A stretch of 64,000 bases of DNA from Monarcha castaneiventris obscurior (taxonomy: Eukaryota > Chordata > Aves > Passeriformes > Monarchidae). The notes below the pieces were generated by a model. The model worked only from the letters and a program-made list of their open reading frames with translations, made no database searches and was not told the origin of the DNA. Position 1 is the stretch's first letter, and every line of letters starts with the position of its first letter. The position numbers and the translations under genes were made by a program. Shown here one piece after another: positions 9,420 through 19,688 of the stretch. The DNA lies in contig JAMPIT010000894.1 in the NCBI GenBank assembly GCA_026261815.1, positions 53,507,147-53,571,146 of the forward strand. The letters are read 5' to 3'.

Positions 9420-12400
9420 TCAACACCAGCAGGTTTTGGGGGTGTCCTCGCTCCCCAGGGGCTGCTGCTCGTCTTCCTCCAGCCGGGCCAGGGTGGGGGC
9501 GCGGGGCAGCCCCCGCAGCTCATCCAGTTCCTTGCGGTGCGCCTGCAGCACCAGCTCCGTCAGCCGCGTGAAGGACTGTGGGAGAGGGGTGGGGTGAACC
9601 TGGGAGACCCCTCCAGTACCCCCTGACTTGCCCAGGCCAACCCAAGCCCCCTCAGAACCCCACCGGCCCCCCCAGTTCCCTCATACCTCCTTGATGTTGA
9701 GGTTGCTGCAGGCACTGGTCTCGTAGAAATCCATCCCGTATTCCCTGGCCAGCTGTGGCACCAGGGGTTTGGCGAGGGGTGGGTAGCATGATTTGGGGGG
9801 TGGGGGGATTCAAGACCCCTGGCCCCCCTCTCTGGAATGTGCACAGCCGGGCATGGACAGACAGGAGAGCTGCGGAGGGGGCTGGTATAGGGGCACACCA
9901 GGGGCTGGCTGCTGGGTACAGGGGGCCCTGGGAGGGGTACTGTGTTCTTTGGGATCCAGAGGTCACTGGGAGGGATACTGGGGGGCACTAGGTGCTTTAG
10001 GAGTGCAGGGGAGGTGTGGGGAGGGGTTGGGAGTTGTTGGAACCCTGCGGTGCACTGGGTGGTGAAAGGGGTTTCCTGGATGCTCTGGGAGATGCAGGGG
10101 GAGTCAGTGGTCCCTGGATTCAGACTGCAGGAGCACAGAGGGTCCCTGGATAAAGATAGGGCTGCAGGAAGGCTGTTGGGGTCCATGTGGAATGCAGGGG
10201 GGGCTTGTGGAGGGTCTGGCCATGCTGGGATTGCAGGGAGGTCCACTGGGTGCTTTGGGGGCCAAGAGGTGCCAAGGGGGACACCGAGGGGGTCACTTTG
10301 TGCTTCAGGGGTGCAGGAGAGGTTAGGGGTCCCTGAACATTTAGCAGGTGGGGAAGAGGGAGCCTTGGGGGTGCACAACCACTGCAGGGGTGGAGGGAAA
10401 GAGGGTTCCTGGGCACTGGGGGAGCTGTTTCTGGGGTGCCTGGGTACAGATTGCAAGAGGGTGGGGGGTCCCTGGTCATGCTGGGAGGGGCTGGGGATGC
10501 TTGGGGGTCCTGGATAGAGGTAGGGCTGCAGGAGGGCTGTCGGGGTCCCGAGTGCAAAGGGGGATCAGGGAGCGGCTGACCATGCAGGGGGTGCAGGAGG
10601 GGTCCTGCCCCCGAGGGGGGGGCACAGAGCAGCCCCCGCTCACCTGCAGCCCTTGCTCTTTGGGCACTTGCCTCTTGTGCTCCTCGTCCGCCTTGTTCCC
10701 GATGAGGATTTTCTGGACGCCGTCAGGTGCATACTGGGCAGGGGAACAGGGTAAGGACCCCCCCCCACACACACACGGCTGGGGAAGCTCCAGGCCTCCC
10801 CTCATGTACCCCCACCTCATCCACATCGCTGGCCCACTTCACGATGTGCTGGTAGGAACGCTCGCTGCTGATGTCGTACACCAGGAAGATGCCCTGCAGG
10901 GGGTGGGGGGGTGGCCGTTGACACCCCAAAACTGTGCCTCAGTTTCCCCTCCCCTGTGCACCAGGACAGGGAGCCCCCGTACCTGTGCCCGCCGGTAGTA
11001 CTGCTTGGTGATGGTCTGGTACCGCTCCTGGCCGGCTGTGTCCCTGCCCAGGGACAGAGGGTCAGTGCTGCCACCCATGGCACGAGTTGGGCAGGGCTCA
11101 GCCCCTACCTTGGGTGGGGGCAGCGGGACTCAGACCCACCAAAATTCCTTCCCCCTTCACCCCGGGATCCATTGCTGCCACTCACCAGATCTGTATCCGC
11201 ACCTTGATCCCATCCACCTCGATGGTCTTCATCTTGAAGTCGACGCCTAGGGTTAGAATGGGAGAGGTTGTGGGGTGTCCTGGTGTTCCCCTCTGCAGGA
11301 GCTGCTGTCACTGGGGGCCCTCTGGTCCCCTCACCCATCTTGACCCATCCCATGCCCCGCTGTGGCCTGGTGCTGGTCCCCACACCCAGTGCCTGGCCTG
11401 GCAGGAGGCCCCGGTGCCAGGTGGTGATCCTGGTGCTCCCAGTTCCCTGGTGCTGCATCTGTCCAGTGCTCCCAGTTCCCCAGTGCTACGGCTTGCCGGT
11501 GCTGTGGCTGCCCAGTGCTCCCAGTTCCCGGCTGCACGCTGCTCCCGGTTCCCCTGTGCCAGAGGTGCCTGATTCTCCTGTACCCATGATTTCCCGGCTC
11601 TCTTATACTCCCGGTTCCCTGAAGCCGCGGCTCTCCGGAGCCCCCGGGTTCCCAGTTTCCCCGAGCTGCAGCTTCCCGGTGGTCCCGGCTTGCGGGTGCC
11701 CACGGTTTTACCGTTTCCCGATGCCCACGGCTTCCCGGTTCCCCGGTGGTGCGACTCCCGATGCTCCGGGTTGCCCGGTGCCCAGTTTTCCCCTTCCCTA
11801 GAGCCCACGGTTTCCCCTCTCCCCGCTGCCCACGGTTTTCCCGCTCTCTGGTTACCTGTTTCCCCATGTTCCTAGTGTTGCAGCTCTCCAGTGCCCACGG
11901 TTAACCCTTTCCCGGTGCCCCCGGTTTTCCCGTGCCCACCACTCTCCCGGTGCCCCCGGTTTTCCCGTGCCCACCACTCCCCGGTTCCTCGGTTCCCACG
12001 ACTGCCGGGTGCCCTGGTTTCCCGTTTCCTCGATCTTGTGGCTTCCCAGTTCCTCGGTAGTCCCGGTTCCCCGATGCCCACGGTTTTCCCGTTCCCTGGG
12101 TTCCCGTTTCTCGGTTGCTGCGTCTCCCTTGCCCTCCCGGTTCTCCGGTTCCCACGGTTTTCCCGCTCCCCGGTTGCCCATTTTCCCGTTTCCCCAGTGC
12201 TGCGGCTTCCCAGTACTCACGGTTTCCTGATGCCCACGGCTCCCCACTTCCCCGGTTTCCCTTTTCCCCGGTACTGCGGCTCCCAGTGCGCCCGGTTACC
12301 CGGTGCTGCGCCTCCCCATTGCTCCCGATGCCTTGCTGATCCCGGTTCCACGTTTCCCCGGTGCTCCCGATTCTCCGGCTTCCCGTTTCCACGGTGCTGT

Positions 12401-12673
12401 GGCTGCCAGTCTTCCCGGCTGCCCGGTTCCCCGATGCTCCCGTTTCCCCGCTGCCGAGCCTCCCCACTGCTCCCGCTTCCCCGATGGTCCCGGTTCCCCG
12501 TTTCCCCGCTCCCGCCACCGCGGCCGCCGTGCGCTGCCGGTGCCGGTACCGATGGTGGAGATGTGGGCGGGGTGGAACTGGTTGTCGGTGAACCGGCAGA
12601 GCAGGCAGGTCTTGCCCACGCCCGAGTCCCCGAGCAGCAGCAACCGGAACAGCACGTCGTACTGCTTGGCCAT
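9420..12673 (-). CDS. RAB15: Ras-related GTPase Rab-15
   Basis: Seven coding exons on the minus strand: 12673-12550, 11246-11186, 11043-10983, 10893-10816, 10733-10644, 9752-9687 and 9575-9420. They join in phase to 211 residues (human 212). All GTPase boxes are visible: P-loop GDSGVGKT, switch II WDTAGQE, guanine-binding NKAD and ETSAC. The C-terminus is CWC, a double geranylgeranylation signal. The start [18 protein letters not shown] is typical of Rab15. Family knowledge: Rab15 acts on early and recycling endosomes and is enriched in neurons. The hypervariable tail differs from mammals, as expected. The 1.3-kb first intron is mostly a minisatellite. Confidence 0.96.
11390..12520. repeat. 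1.1-kb degenerate minisatellite filling RAB15 intron 1
   Basis: The plus strand is a long run of variants of CCCGGTTTCCCGGTGCCCACGG and TTCCCGTTCCCCGG. On the minus, transcribed strand this is GGGAAACCGGGAACCG. Unit length drifts around 15-18 bases with higher-order patterns. It is open in several frames on both strands (up to 589 codons) because stops are rare in the unit. No known protein family is visible. Confidence 0.85.
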
Positions 12674-12684
12674 GGCGGGCCCGG

Positions 12685-12685
<1 letters not shown>

Positions 12686-12717
<32 letters not shown>
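12686..12717 (-). repeat. RAB15: (CGG)n repeat in the RAB15 5' UTR
   Basis: About ten CCG trinucleotides on the plus strand, which is CGG on the sense strand, ending 12 bases before the RAB15 start codon (12673). Such repeats are length-unstable in other genes. Here it lies within the likely 5' UTR of a CpG-island promoter. Confidence 0.85.
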
Positions 12718-12719
<2 letters not shown>

Positions 12720-12864
12720 ACCGGGGCCGCTCCGGGGCCGCGAGCTGCGCCGCCGTCGCGCCGGGCCGGGCTGGCACCGGGGGATGCACCGGGGCGGGGC
12801 GGGGCGGGGGCGGTGGCGGCGGGAGGGGGCACCGGGGGGGGGAGAACGAGGGGGGCGACACCGG

Positions 12865-13010
12865 GGATGGCCCGGGGGATGCTGTGGGGAGCGGGGAGGG
12901 GGCACCGGAGATATGCCCGGGATACACGGGAGATGCTGTGGGGAGCGGGGAGGGGGCACCGGAGATACGCCCGGGATACACGGGAGATGCTGTGGGGAAT
13001 TGGGCGGCAA
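12865..13010. repeat. 54-bp tandem repeat upstream of RAB15
   Basis: GATGCTGTGGGGAGCGGGG recurs at 12878 and 12932, with a partial third copy at 12986, exactly 54 bases apart. The array is in the RAB15 upstream region. Confidence 0.9.
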
Positions 13011-13429
13011 CACCGGGGATGGACTGAGAGGGGAGCTGGGGAGAACAGGGGGACGGAGCCAGGAATGCACCGTAGGATACGTTGGGGATGCTCTGGGAAA
13101 GGGGAGGTGAGAGACAGGGAATCTACCGGGGGACCAGTGGGGACTCCGGGTGCTCTGGGAGCACCAGGGATGCACCAGGGATTGCTCTAGGGACATTGGG
13201 AAGGGGACAGGGGCATGCAGCAGGGCACATTGGGGTGACACAGAGCTGCACCAGGGGAACTGGAGACACTTAGGAGGGATGGGATGGCACCCAGCAGGAC
13301 CTGGACAAGGGTGGGTCGTCCAGGTTGTCCTGTCCAGGGACAAGATTCCCATGGGAACCTCGTGGGGGTCAACAACGCCAAGGATCAGGACAGCTCCTGA
13401 GATCAGTGCAAGACAGGGGTGATGGGATG

Positions 13430-14105
13430 GAGAACAGCCCAGCTGAGAGGAATTTAGGGATACTGGGGGATGAGAGGCTGGAAGAGACCTGGCAACGTGT
13501 GCTGGCAGCCCTGGATAGCCACCCGTGTCCTGGGCTGTGTCACTGGCACTGTGGGCAACAGGCGAGGGGGCATTGTCCTCCTCTGCCCCACTCAGGTGAG
13601 GCCCCACATGGAGAACTGCGTCCAGCCCGAAAATCCTTGTCATGGGAAGGACGTGGAGCTGCTGGAGCAAGTCCAGAGGAGGCCACAGAAATGCTCCGGG
13701 GGCTAAGAACAGGCTGGGAGAGCTGGGATTGCTCAGCCTGGAGAAAAGAAGGCTCCAGGGAGAGCTAAGAGCCCTTTCCAGTGCCTACAGGGACTCTTAA
13801 GAGAGATGGAGAGGGACTTGGGATGAGGGCATGGAGTGCCCGAACAAGGGGGAATGGCTCCAAAGTGGAAAAGGGGAGGTGTTGATTGGATATTGGTAAG
13901 AAATTCTTTACTGTGAGGGTGGTGAGGCACCGGAATGGATTTCCCAGAGCAGCTGTGGCTGCCCCATCCCTGGCAGTGTCCAAGGCCAGGCTGGATGGGA
14001 CTTGGAGCAACCTGGTCTGGCGGAAGGTGTCCCTGCCCATGGCAGGGGGTGGAACTGGATGGTCTTTAAGGCTCTTATCAACCCAACCCGTGGATTCTAT
14101 GATGA
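13430..14105 (+). mobile_element. CR1 LINE fragment, 3' end
   Basis: Matches the bird CR1 3' layout: end of the second open frame (CTCAGGTGAGGCCCCACATG), then the conserved untranslated blocks AAATTCTTTACTGTGAGGGT and AGGTGTCCCTGCCCATGGCA. It ends in the typical GATTCTATGATGA tail. It is 5'-truncated with broken frames. It ends directly against the FNTB promoter. Confidence 0.9.
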
Positions 14106-14316
14106 CGTAACGCATGACGTCACACCGCGATGACGCAGCGCCCCGGGAGGGGGAGCGGCTCCTCTGCGCACGCGCGCCGGGGCTGGGCGGTGGTGGGCGT
14201 GGCCAAGAACAGATGGGGCGTGGTCATACGCGGAGGGGCGTGTCCATGCGTGGTGGGCGTGGCCAGGAGCGCGTCCCCTCCCGGCCGCCGTCGCCCGCTG
14301 CCCCCGCGGCCGCAGC
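14098..14316 (+). promoter_or_regulatory. FNTB: FNTB promoter with clustered CRE sites
   Basis: Three TGACG cores lie within 35 bases: TGACGTAA at 14103-14110, the perfect CRE palindrome TGACGTCA at 14115-14122, and TGACGCAG at 14131. A GC-rich CpG island leads to the ATG at 14317. The first core overlaps the 3' tail of the CR1 copy. ATF/CREB binding is inferred from motif only. Confidence 0.55.
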
Positions 14317-17300
14317 ATGGCGGGAGCGGCCCCCGGCCCCGGCGGGCGGCGGCGGCTGCGGGACGATGGGCTGAGGACCTGCACCTCCGCCGAGCAGGTG
14401 CCCGGGGGGGGCCAGGGGCTGCAGTGTGGGCTGTGGGGTGCCGGGGGGGGTGGAGGGTGGGGTGCCGTGGAACTGGGGTGTGGGGTGCCATAGATCTGAG
14501 GTGTGGGGTGCCATGGAACTGGGGCGTGGGGTGCCATAGATCTGAGGTGTGGGGTGCCGTGGAACTGGGGTGTGGGGTGCCATAGATCTGAGGTGTGGGG
14601 TGCCGTGGAACTGGGGTGTGGGGTGCCATAGATCTGAGGTGTGGGGTGCCATGGAACTGGGGCTTGGGGTGCCGGGCTGCCGTGGGGCTGGGCTTTGGGG
14701 TGCCACAGAACTGGGGTGTGGGGTGCCGTGGGGCTGGGTGATCCCTACCCCCGTGTCCCCACGCCCCCGGTGACAAGAGCCCAGCCAGCAGTGTTTTGCG
14801 GGGCCCGGCGGTGCTGCCGCCCAGCAGCCACGGCAGCGCCCGCGGGACGCGTCCCCCAGAACCGGGCTGCGGAGGGTGAGGGGTCCTGGGGCAGCCAGAC
14901 TCTCCCCTCTGTCCCTCTATCCTGATCTAGCCCCCGGCGGCTCCTCCGGGTGCTGGGACGGGGTAAAAAGTGACTCCGGCTTTCCCAATCCATGGGGTTC
15001 TTGCTCAATTCCGTCCTGGCAGGAGACAGTGCCATGAATGCAGGTCCCCGTGCGGCCCCTCCTCACGCCTGAGGCTGATCCCGGGGTATTTCCTTGAGGA
15101 TTACCCTGGCTTAGGGTGTCCAAGTCCCCGGTTATCCCAGCGTGAGCGGGAGGAGGGTGTTTTCCATAGCAGTCGTGGGATGAACCAAACTTAAGCTGGA
15201 TTTGTAAAGCAGCACAGGATGGTGCTGGATTCTGGCATAATTTGGGGTACAAAACTCCTGGGAATTCCTACTCTGGTTTTTCTGGATGAGATGGGGCTGT
15301 GAGTCAGATAAACCCCTGGGATGGGGGAGAAGCTGCAGGGCTCAGTGGGGATTGTGTTTGGGATGTGCAGAGCCTCTTTCCAGAGCTCAGCATAGTCTTT
15401 ATTCCCATTTTTCCTGACAAGTCCAAGGTGGAGGACATCGTGCAGGAGGTCTATGACGCCTACAGGACAAACCATCACTCCTCACAGTGAGTTTCAAAAT
15501 TCCCAATAACTATAAATAACTCCCATTCCAAAAAAGCCATTGACTCCAGTGGGTGCTGCAGTAGGATTCTGCCCCTCCTGCCACTGTCCCCCTGCTTTTT
15601 CAGGCCACCCTACCTGCTCATGCTGTCCTCTCTATGTTCCAGGTACGTCTTGCAGCGGGAGAAGCACTTCCATTACCTGAAGAGAGGCCTCCGGCAGCTC
15701 ACAGAAGCCTATGAGGTACCAGGAATGCCGGATATCCCACCTGGAGCCACTGGCTGGGGCGGGCCCATCACCCTGGGGCTGTCAGCAGGGTTCTTTGTTG
15801 CCAGGGGTTTGCCAGCCCCAGAGAGGACGCAGCATTCCCTGTGTGCCCGTGCTCATCCCAGCGATGCTCTGGGGGTTCTCCTGTCTCCTCACTCCTGCCT
15901 GCTCCTGCTGTGTCCAGTGCCGTTCCCTGACTGTCCCCTCTGTCCCTGCAGTGTCTGGATGCCAGCCGCCCCTGGCTCTGCTACTGGATCCTGCACAGCC
16001 TGGAGCTGCTGGATGAACCCATTCCCGAGTCAGTGGCCTCTGAGTAAGTGGGGAGAGCCGGGGGGGACCCCACCATGGCCACTGTCCCTGCGGGCCACCC
16101 GCGTGACTCCGGAGGTGCCACCTCCCGCTGTCCCCGGAGCAAAGGAGCGCTTTGTCTCCCTGCCACCGTCAATGCCGCCCATTCTTCCGGCGGCTTCCTC
16201 GTGACGACGGAGATGGGAGGGTGACACCCCCGCCTTTGACCTCGGGGGGGATTCACGAGGCTGGGAGGGGGCACAGCACCCCAGCGGGGTGACACAGGTG
16301 ACACTGAGCCCCTTCCCCACCTTCCCGCAGCGTCTGCCAGTTCCTGAGGCGCTGCCAGAGCCCCCAGGGTGGATTTGGGGGGGGTCCTGGCCAGCACCCC
16401 CACCTCGCCCCCACCTATGCTGCTGTCAACGCGCTCTGCATCATCGGCACTGAGGAGGCCTTCGGCATCATCGACAGGTCCGGGGGGCCAGGGCAGCTGC
16501 GGGGGAGGTGGGGTGTGTTTCCCTCCTCTCACAGCTGCTGGCTCCTGCAGGAAGAAGCTCTTGGAATACCTGCACTCGCTGAAGCAGCCGGACGGCTCCT
16601 TCCTCATGCACGTGGGTGGAGAAGTGGATGTCAGGTGGGTGAGGGCTGCATGGGGGGGCTGTTTTGGAGGGCCTGGGCATTTTGGGGAGCCAGTGCTGGA
16701 AGTGGATGTTGTGGTGGGGAGCTGGTGCCATCCTGGGAATTCAGTGCTGGGAGCTGGCGATGTTTTTGGGAGCCAGTATCATTTTGGGGAGCTGGTGGTA
16801 TGGTGGGGAGCCACTTCTAATTTGGGGTACAGTTTTGGGGAGTCAGTGCTGTTTTGGGGAGCAAGTGCTGGGAGCTGGTGCTGTTCTGAGGAGCCAGTGC
16901 CATGGCAGGGTGCAGTTTTGGGGACCCAGTTGTGTTTTGGTTAGCTGGCAGTTTCGGAGAGTGGGTGTCAGGGAGCTGGTGCCATGCTGGAGTACCAGTG
17001 CTATTTTGGGGAGCTGGTACCACGGTGGGGAGCCAGTGCCATATGGAGGTGTAGTTTTGGGAGCCAATGCTGTTTTGGGTGCTTGTGCCATGGCAGGGTG
17101 CTGTTGTGGGGAGCTAGCTGGGTCAGGGACCTTGTGCCATTTTGGGGAGCCAGTGTAATTTTGGGGAGCCAGAGCTGCAGCGGGGAGCTGGTGCCACTTT
17201 GGGGTGCCAGTGCCACATCCCTGAGCAGCCGTCTCCTGAATCTCTGAGCGCCCTTTTCCCGCAGGAGCGCCTACTGTGCTGCCTCAGTGGCCTCGCTGAC

Positions 17301-18706
17301 CAACATCCTGACACCCGCGCTCTTCGCTGGGACAGCTGAGTGGATCGCCAGGTGAGATCTGGGGACACGTGGGGGATGGGGGATGGCATTCCCAGCGTCC
17401 CTGCCACCCTGACCCTGCTCCCACAGGTGCCAGAACTGGGAGGGCGGGATCGGCGGCGTGCCAGGCATGGAGGCACATGGCGGCTACACCTTCTGCGGCG
17501 TGGCCGCGCTGGTCATCCTCAAGCAGGAGCATCTGCTGAACCTCCGGAGCCTGCTGGTGAGTGACCCCTTGCCGGGATACTGGGGGTCTCATCCTGCCCA
17601 GGATCTCTGGTCCCACACTGGCTCCCATCACCCCACAGCACTGGGTGACCGGGCGGCAGATGCGCTTCGAGGGTGGATTCCAAGGCCGCTGCAACAAGCT
17701 GGTGGATGGGTGCTACTCCTTTTGGCAAGCTGGGCTCCTGCCCCTGCTCCATCGGGCACTCCATGCCAGGGGTGAGTTGCCACAGGCTTCCTCTGTCCCC
17801 AGAATGGCATCTCCAGGGACTGAACACCTTCTCTGGTGTTTCTCCTCTGGGTTTCCCTTCCAGGTGATACAGCGCTGAGCATGGCACACTGGATGTTCGA
17901 CCAGCTGGCACTGCAGGAATACATCCTCCTGTGCTGCCAGTGCCCGGCTGGTGGGCTGCTGGACAAGCCAGGAAAGTGAGTGTAGGGGGAAATACAGGGC
18001 TGCCCGGCACCCCAGATGCCCCCTCAGCATCCCAATATCTCCCTGCATCCAGATCCCGGGATTTCTACCACACCTGCTACTGCCTGAGCGGGCTGGCCAT
18101 TGCACAGCACTTTGGAAGTGGAGACCTCCACAATGAGGTGGTCCTGGGTATCCCTGAGAATTGCCTGGTAAGTGCAAGGCATTGCTGGGGTGGGCAGGGA
18201 TGAGCTTCCAGGGCTCCACGGCACTGAGAAAGTCAGATCCAATGGCAGTGGAGAGTTGGGGTTCAGCCTGGAGAAGAGAAGGCTTCAGGGAGAGAGCTTT
18301 AGAGCTGCTTCAAGGGCCTAAAGAGCTACAAGGGAACTGGAGTTGGGCTTTGGACAAGGGCTTGGAGTGACAGGACAAGGGGAAATGGCTTCAGACTGGA
18401 AAAGGGGAAGCTCTGTCTGCTCCATCCCTGGAAGTGTCCAAGGTCAGGTTGGACAGGGCTTGGAGCAGCGTGGGATAGCAGAGGATTCCCCGTGCACAGT
18501 GGGTTGGAGTGGATGATCCTTAAGGTGCCCTCCTACCCAAACCATTCCAGGATTCTGTGATTAACATCCTCCATCCCTCTCTCTCTCTCCCACAGCAGGC
18601 CACACACCCTGTCTACAACATTGCCCCGGAGAAGGTGGCGAGGGCGGTGATGCACTTCCTGCAGTATCCCGTGCCTAGCCTGGATCCAGCACCTGCTGCC
18701 GAGTAG
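14317..18706 (+). CDS. FNTB: Protein farnesyltransferase subunit beta
   Basis: Twelve coding exons: 14317-14397, 15422-15486, 15643-15715, 15952-16043, 16331-16477, 16551-16634, 17265-17351, 17427-17556, 17639-17771, 17864-17975, 18053-18167 and 18596-18706. They join to 409 residues (human 437; the N- and C-terminal tails differ). Recognisable stretches include LQREKHFHYLKRGLRQLTEA, LKQPDGSFLMHVGGEVDVR and WEGGIGGVPGMEAHGGYTF. The zinc ligands are present as D-x-C in LVDGCYSFWQAGLL and the His of SRDFYHTCYCLSG. The subunit forms the catalytic alpha-alpha barrel that, with FNTA, attaches farnesyl to CaaX proteins such as Ras and lamins. It converges tail to tail with MAX about 140 bases downstream. 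Introns 1 and 6 hold minisatellites and intron 11 a CR1 copy. Confidence 0.96.
14450..14740. repeat. 46-bp minisatellite in FNTB intron 1
   Basis: GGTGCCGTGGAACTGGGG units begin at 14461, 14507, 14553, 14599 and 14645, exactly 46 bases apart, followed by degenerate copies. Confidence 0.92.
16665..17225. repeat. Degenerate minisatellite in FNTB intron 6
   Basis: Variants of TTTTGGGGAGCCAGTGCTG and GGGGAGCTGGTGCCATGG alternate every 17-40 bases across most of the intron. Confidence 0.8.
18245..18564 (+). mobile_element. CR1 LINE fragment in FNTB intron 11
   Basis: 5'-truncated and diverged CR1 end. It contains GTTCAGCCTGGAGAAGAGAA and a worn copy of the terminal AACTGGATGATCTTTAAGGT block, then ATTCTGTGATTA. 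Confidence 0.8.
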
Positions 18707-18907
18707 GGGGGGGTCCTGCTGCTGGCTCGGGGTGCCAGCCCCGGGAGCGAGCGGCACAGCCCATCCCCGCGGCGGCCCGGCCAGGCAGAGCGAGGTGCTC
18801 AGGGTGCTAGCAATACCAAAATCCAGCCTGCTCCGGGCCCGCTGTCCTGCTGCCATCCTGGCCAGAGCCGAGGCGGGACACGGGCTCTGGCAGAGCTTTG
18901 TGGCATC

Positions 18908-18913
18908 AATAAA
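18908..18913 (+). terminator. FNTB: FNTB poly(A) signal
   Basis: AATAAA about 200 bases after the FNTB stop codon. Confidence 0.75.
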
Positions 18914-19066
18914 CCAGAAGTGACACCCGCCGTGTGCTGGTGGCCCCGGGGATGCGGAGCCAGGAGGTGATGCCTCATCCGGCTCCGGTGGCATCGCTTC
19001 TCCCATTCCAAGAACACGCGGTAACCACGGGGGAGGATAAAATAAGTGGAATTTTGGCTTTTTTTG

Positions 19067-19072
19067 TTTATT
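19067..19072 (-). terminator. MAX: MAX poly(A) signal
   Basis: The minus strand reads AATAAA about 620 bases past the MAX stop. It lies only about 150 bases from the FNTB signal, so the two transcripts end almost face to face. Confidence 0.65.
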
Positions 19073-19688
19073 ATTTATAGTCTTATAGTAAAGGGAAGCC
19101 TTAACTTGCAAGACAACTCTGGGCAGTATGTACAACATACCTTAGATCCATGGAATGGCATCAAAATAGGGGGAAAAGGGGCACCTATGGGGCAGGGATG
19201 GGCCACTGGAGTTCGGAAAATGCCACTGAGGTGGGTAAGGATCAAGGGAGGGAAGGAGGAGGACAAGGAGGAGGAGGAGGAGGAGGGGGGAAGGAGCCCC
19301 CAAGCCTGGCTCTGTGCTCTGCCGACTCGGGCAGGTGGAGTTGCACATGGAGAAAATAAATAGGGAGATCCCCCCCCAGTGCTTGCTCCTTTTTTGGGGG
19401 GGGGCTGCCCGGCTCCTCCCCGCTCTGGACTGCACTGGTCCCCGGGTATAAATAGAAATGCTCCTATAAAACCAGGAGGGAAGGGGAGGGGGGTCGCTAG
19501 CAGAGGGGGGTTGGTGGGGGAGTCTCCCTGACCCCCCCAAGTCTTTCTGCTCGGCCTGGCCGGCTCCCCCCGGGGCCGGCGCGGTGGGAGCAGGGAAAGG
19601 GCCGGGGAGGGCTGGGAAGTTGCAGTCCAAGAGCTTCTAGGAGCGGAGGGAGCGAGTCCTGCCGCGGGCTGGGGGGCGGCGGAGGGGC

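Noticed and set aside
11901..13670. 589-codon minus-strand open frame
   Set aside because: It is read through the RAB15 intron minisatellite and across RAB15 exon 1; repeats lack stop codons, so length is not evidence of coding.
14120..14776. 218-codon frame of HPTPQ repeats
   Set aside because: Antisense reading of the FNTB 46-bp minisatellite.
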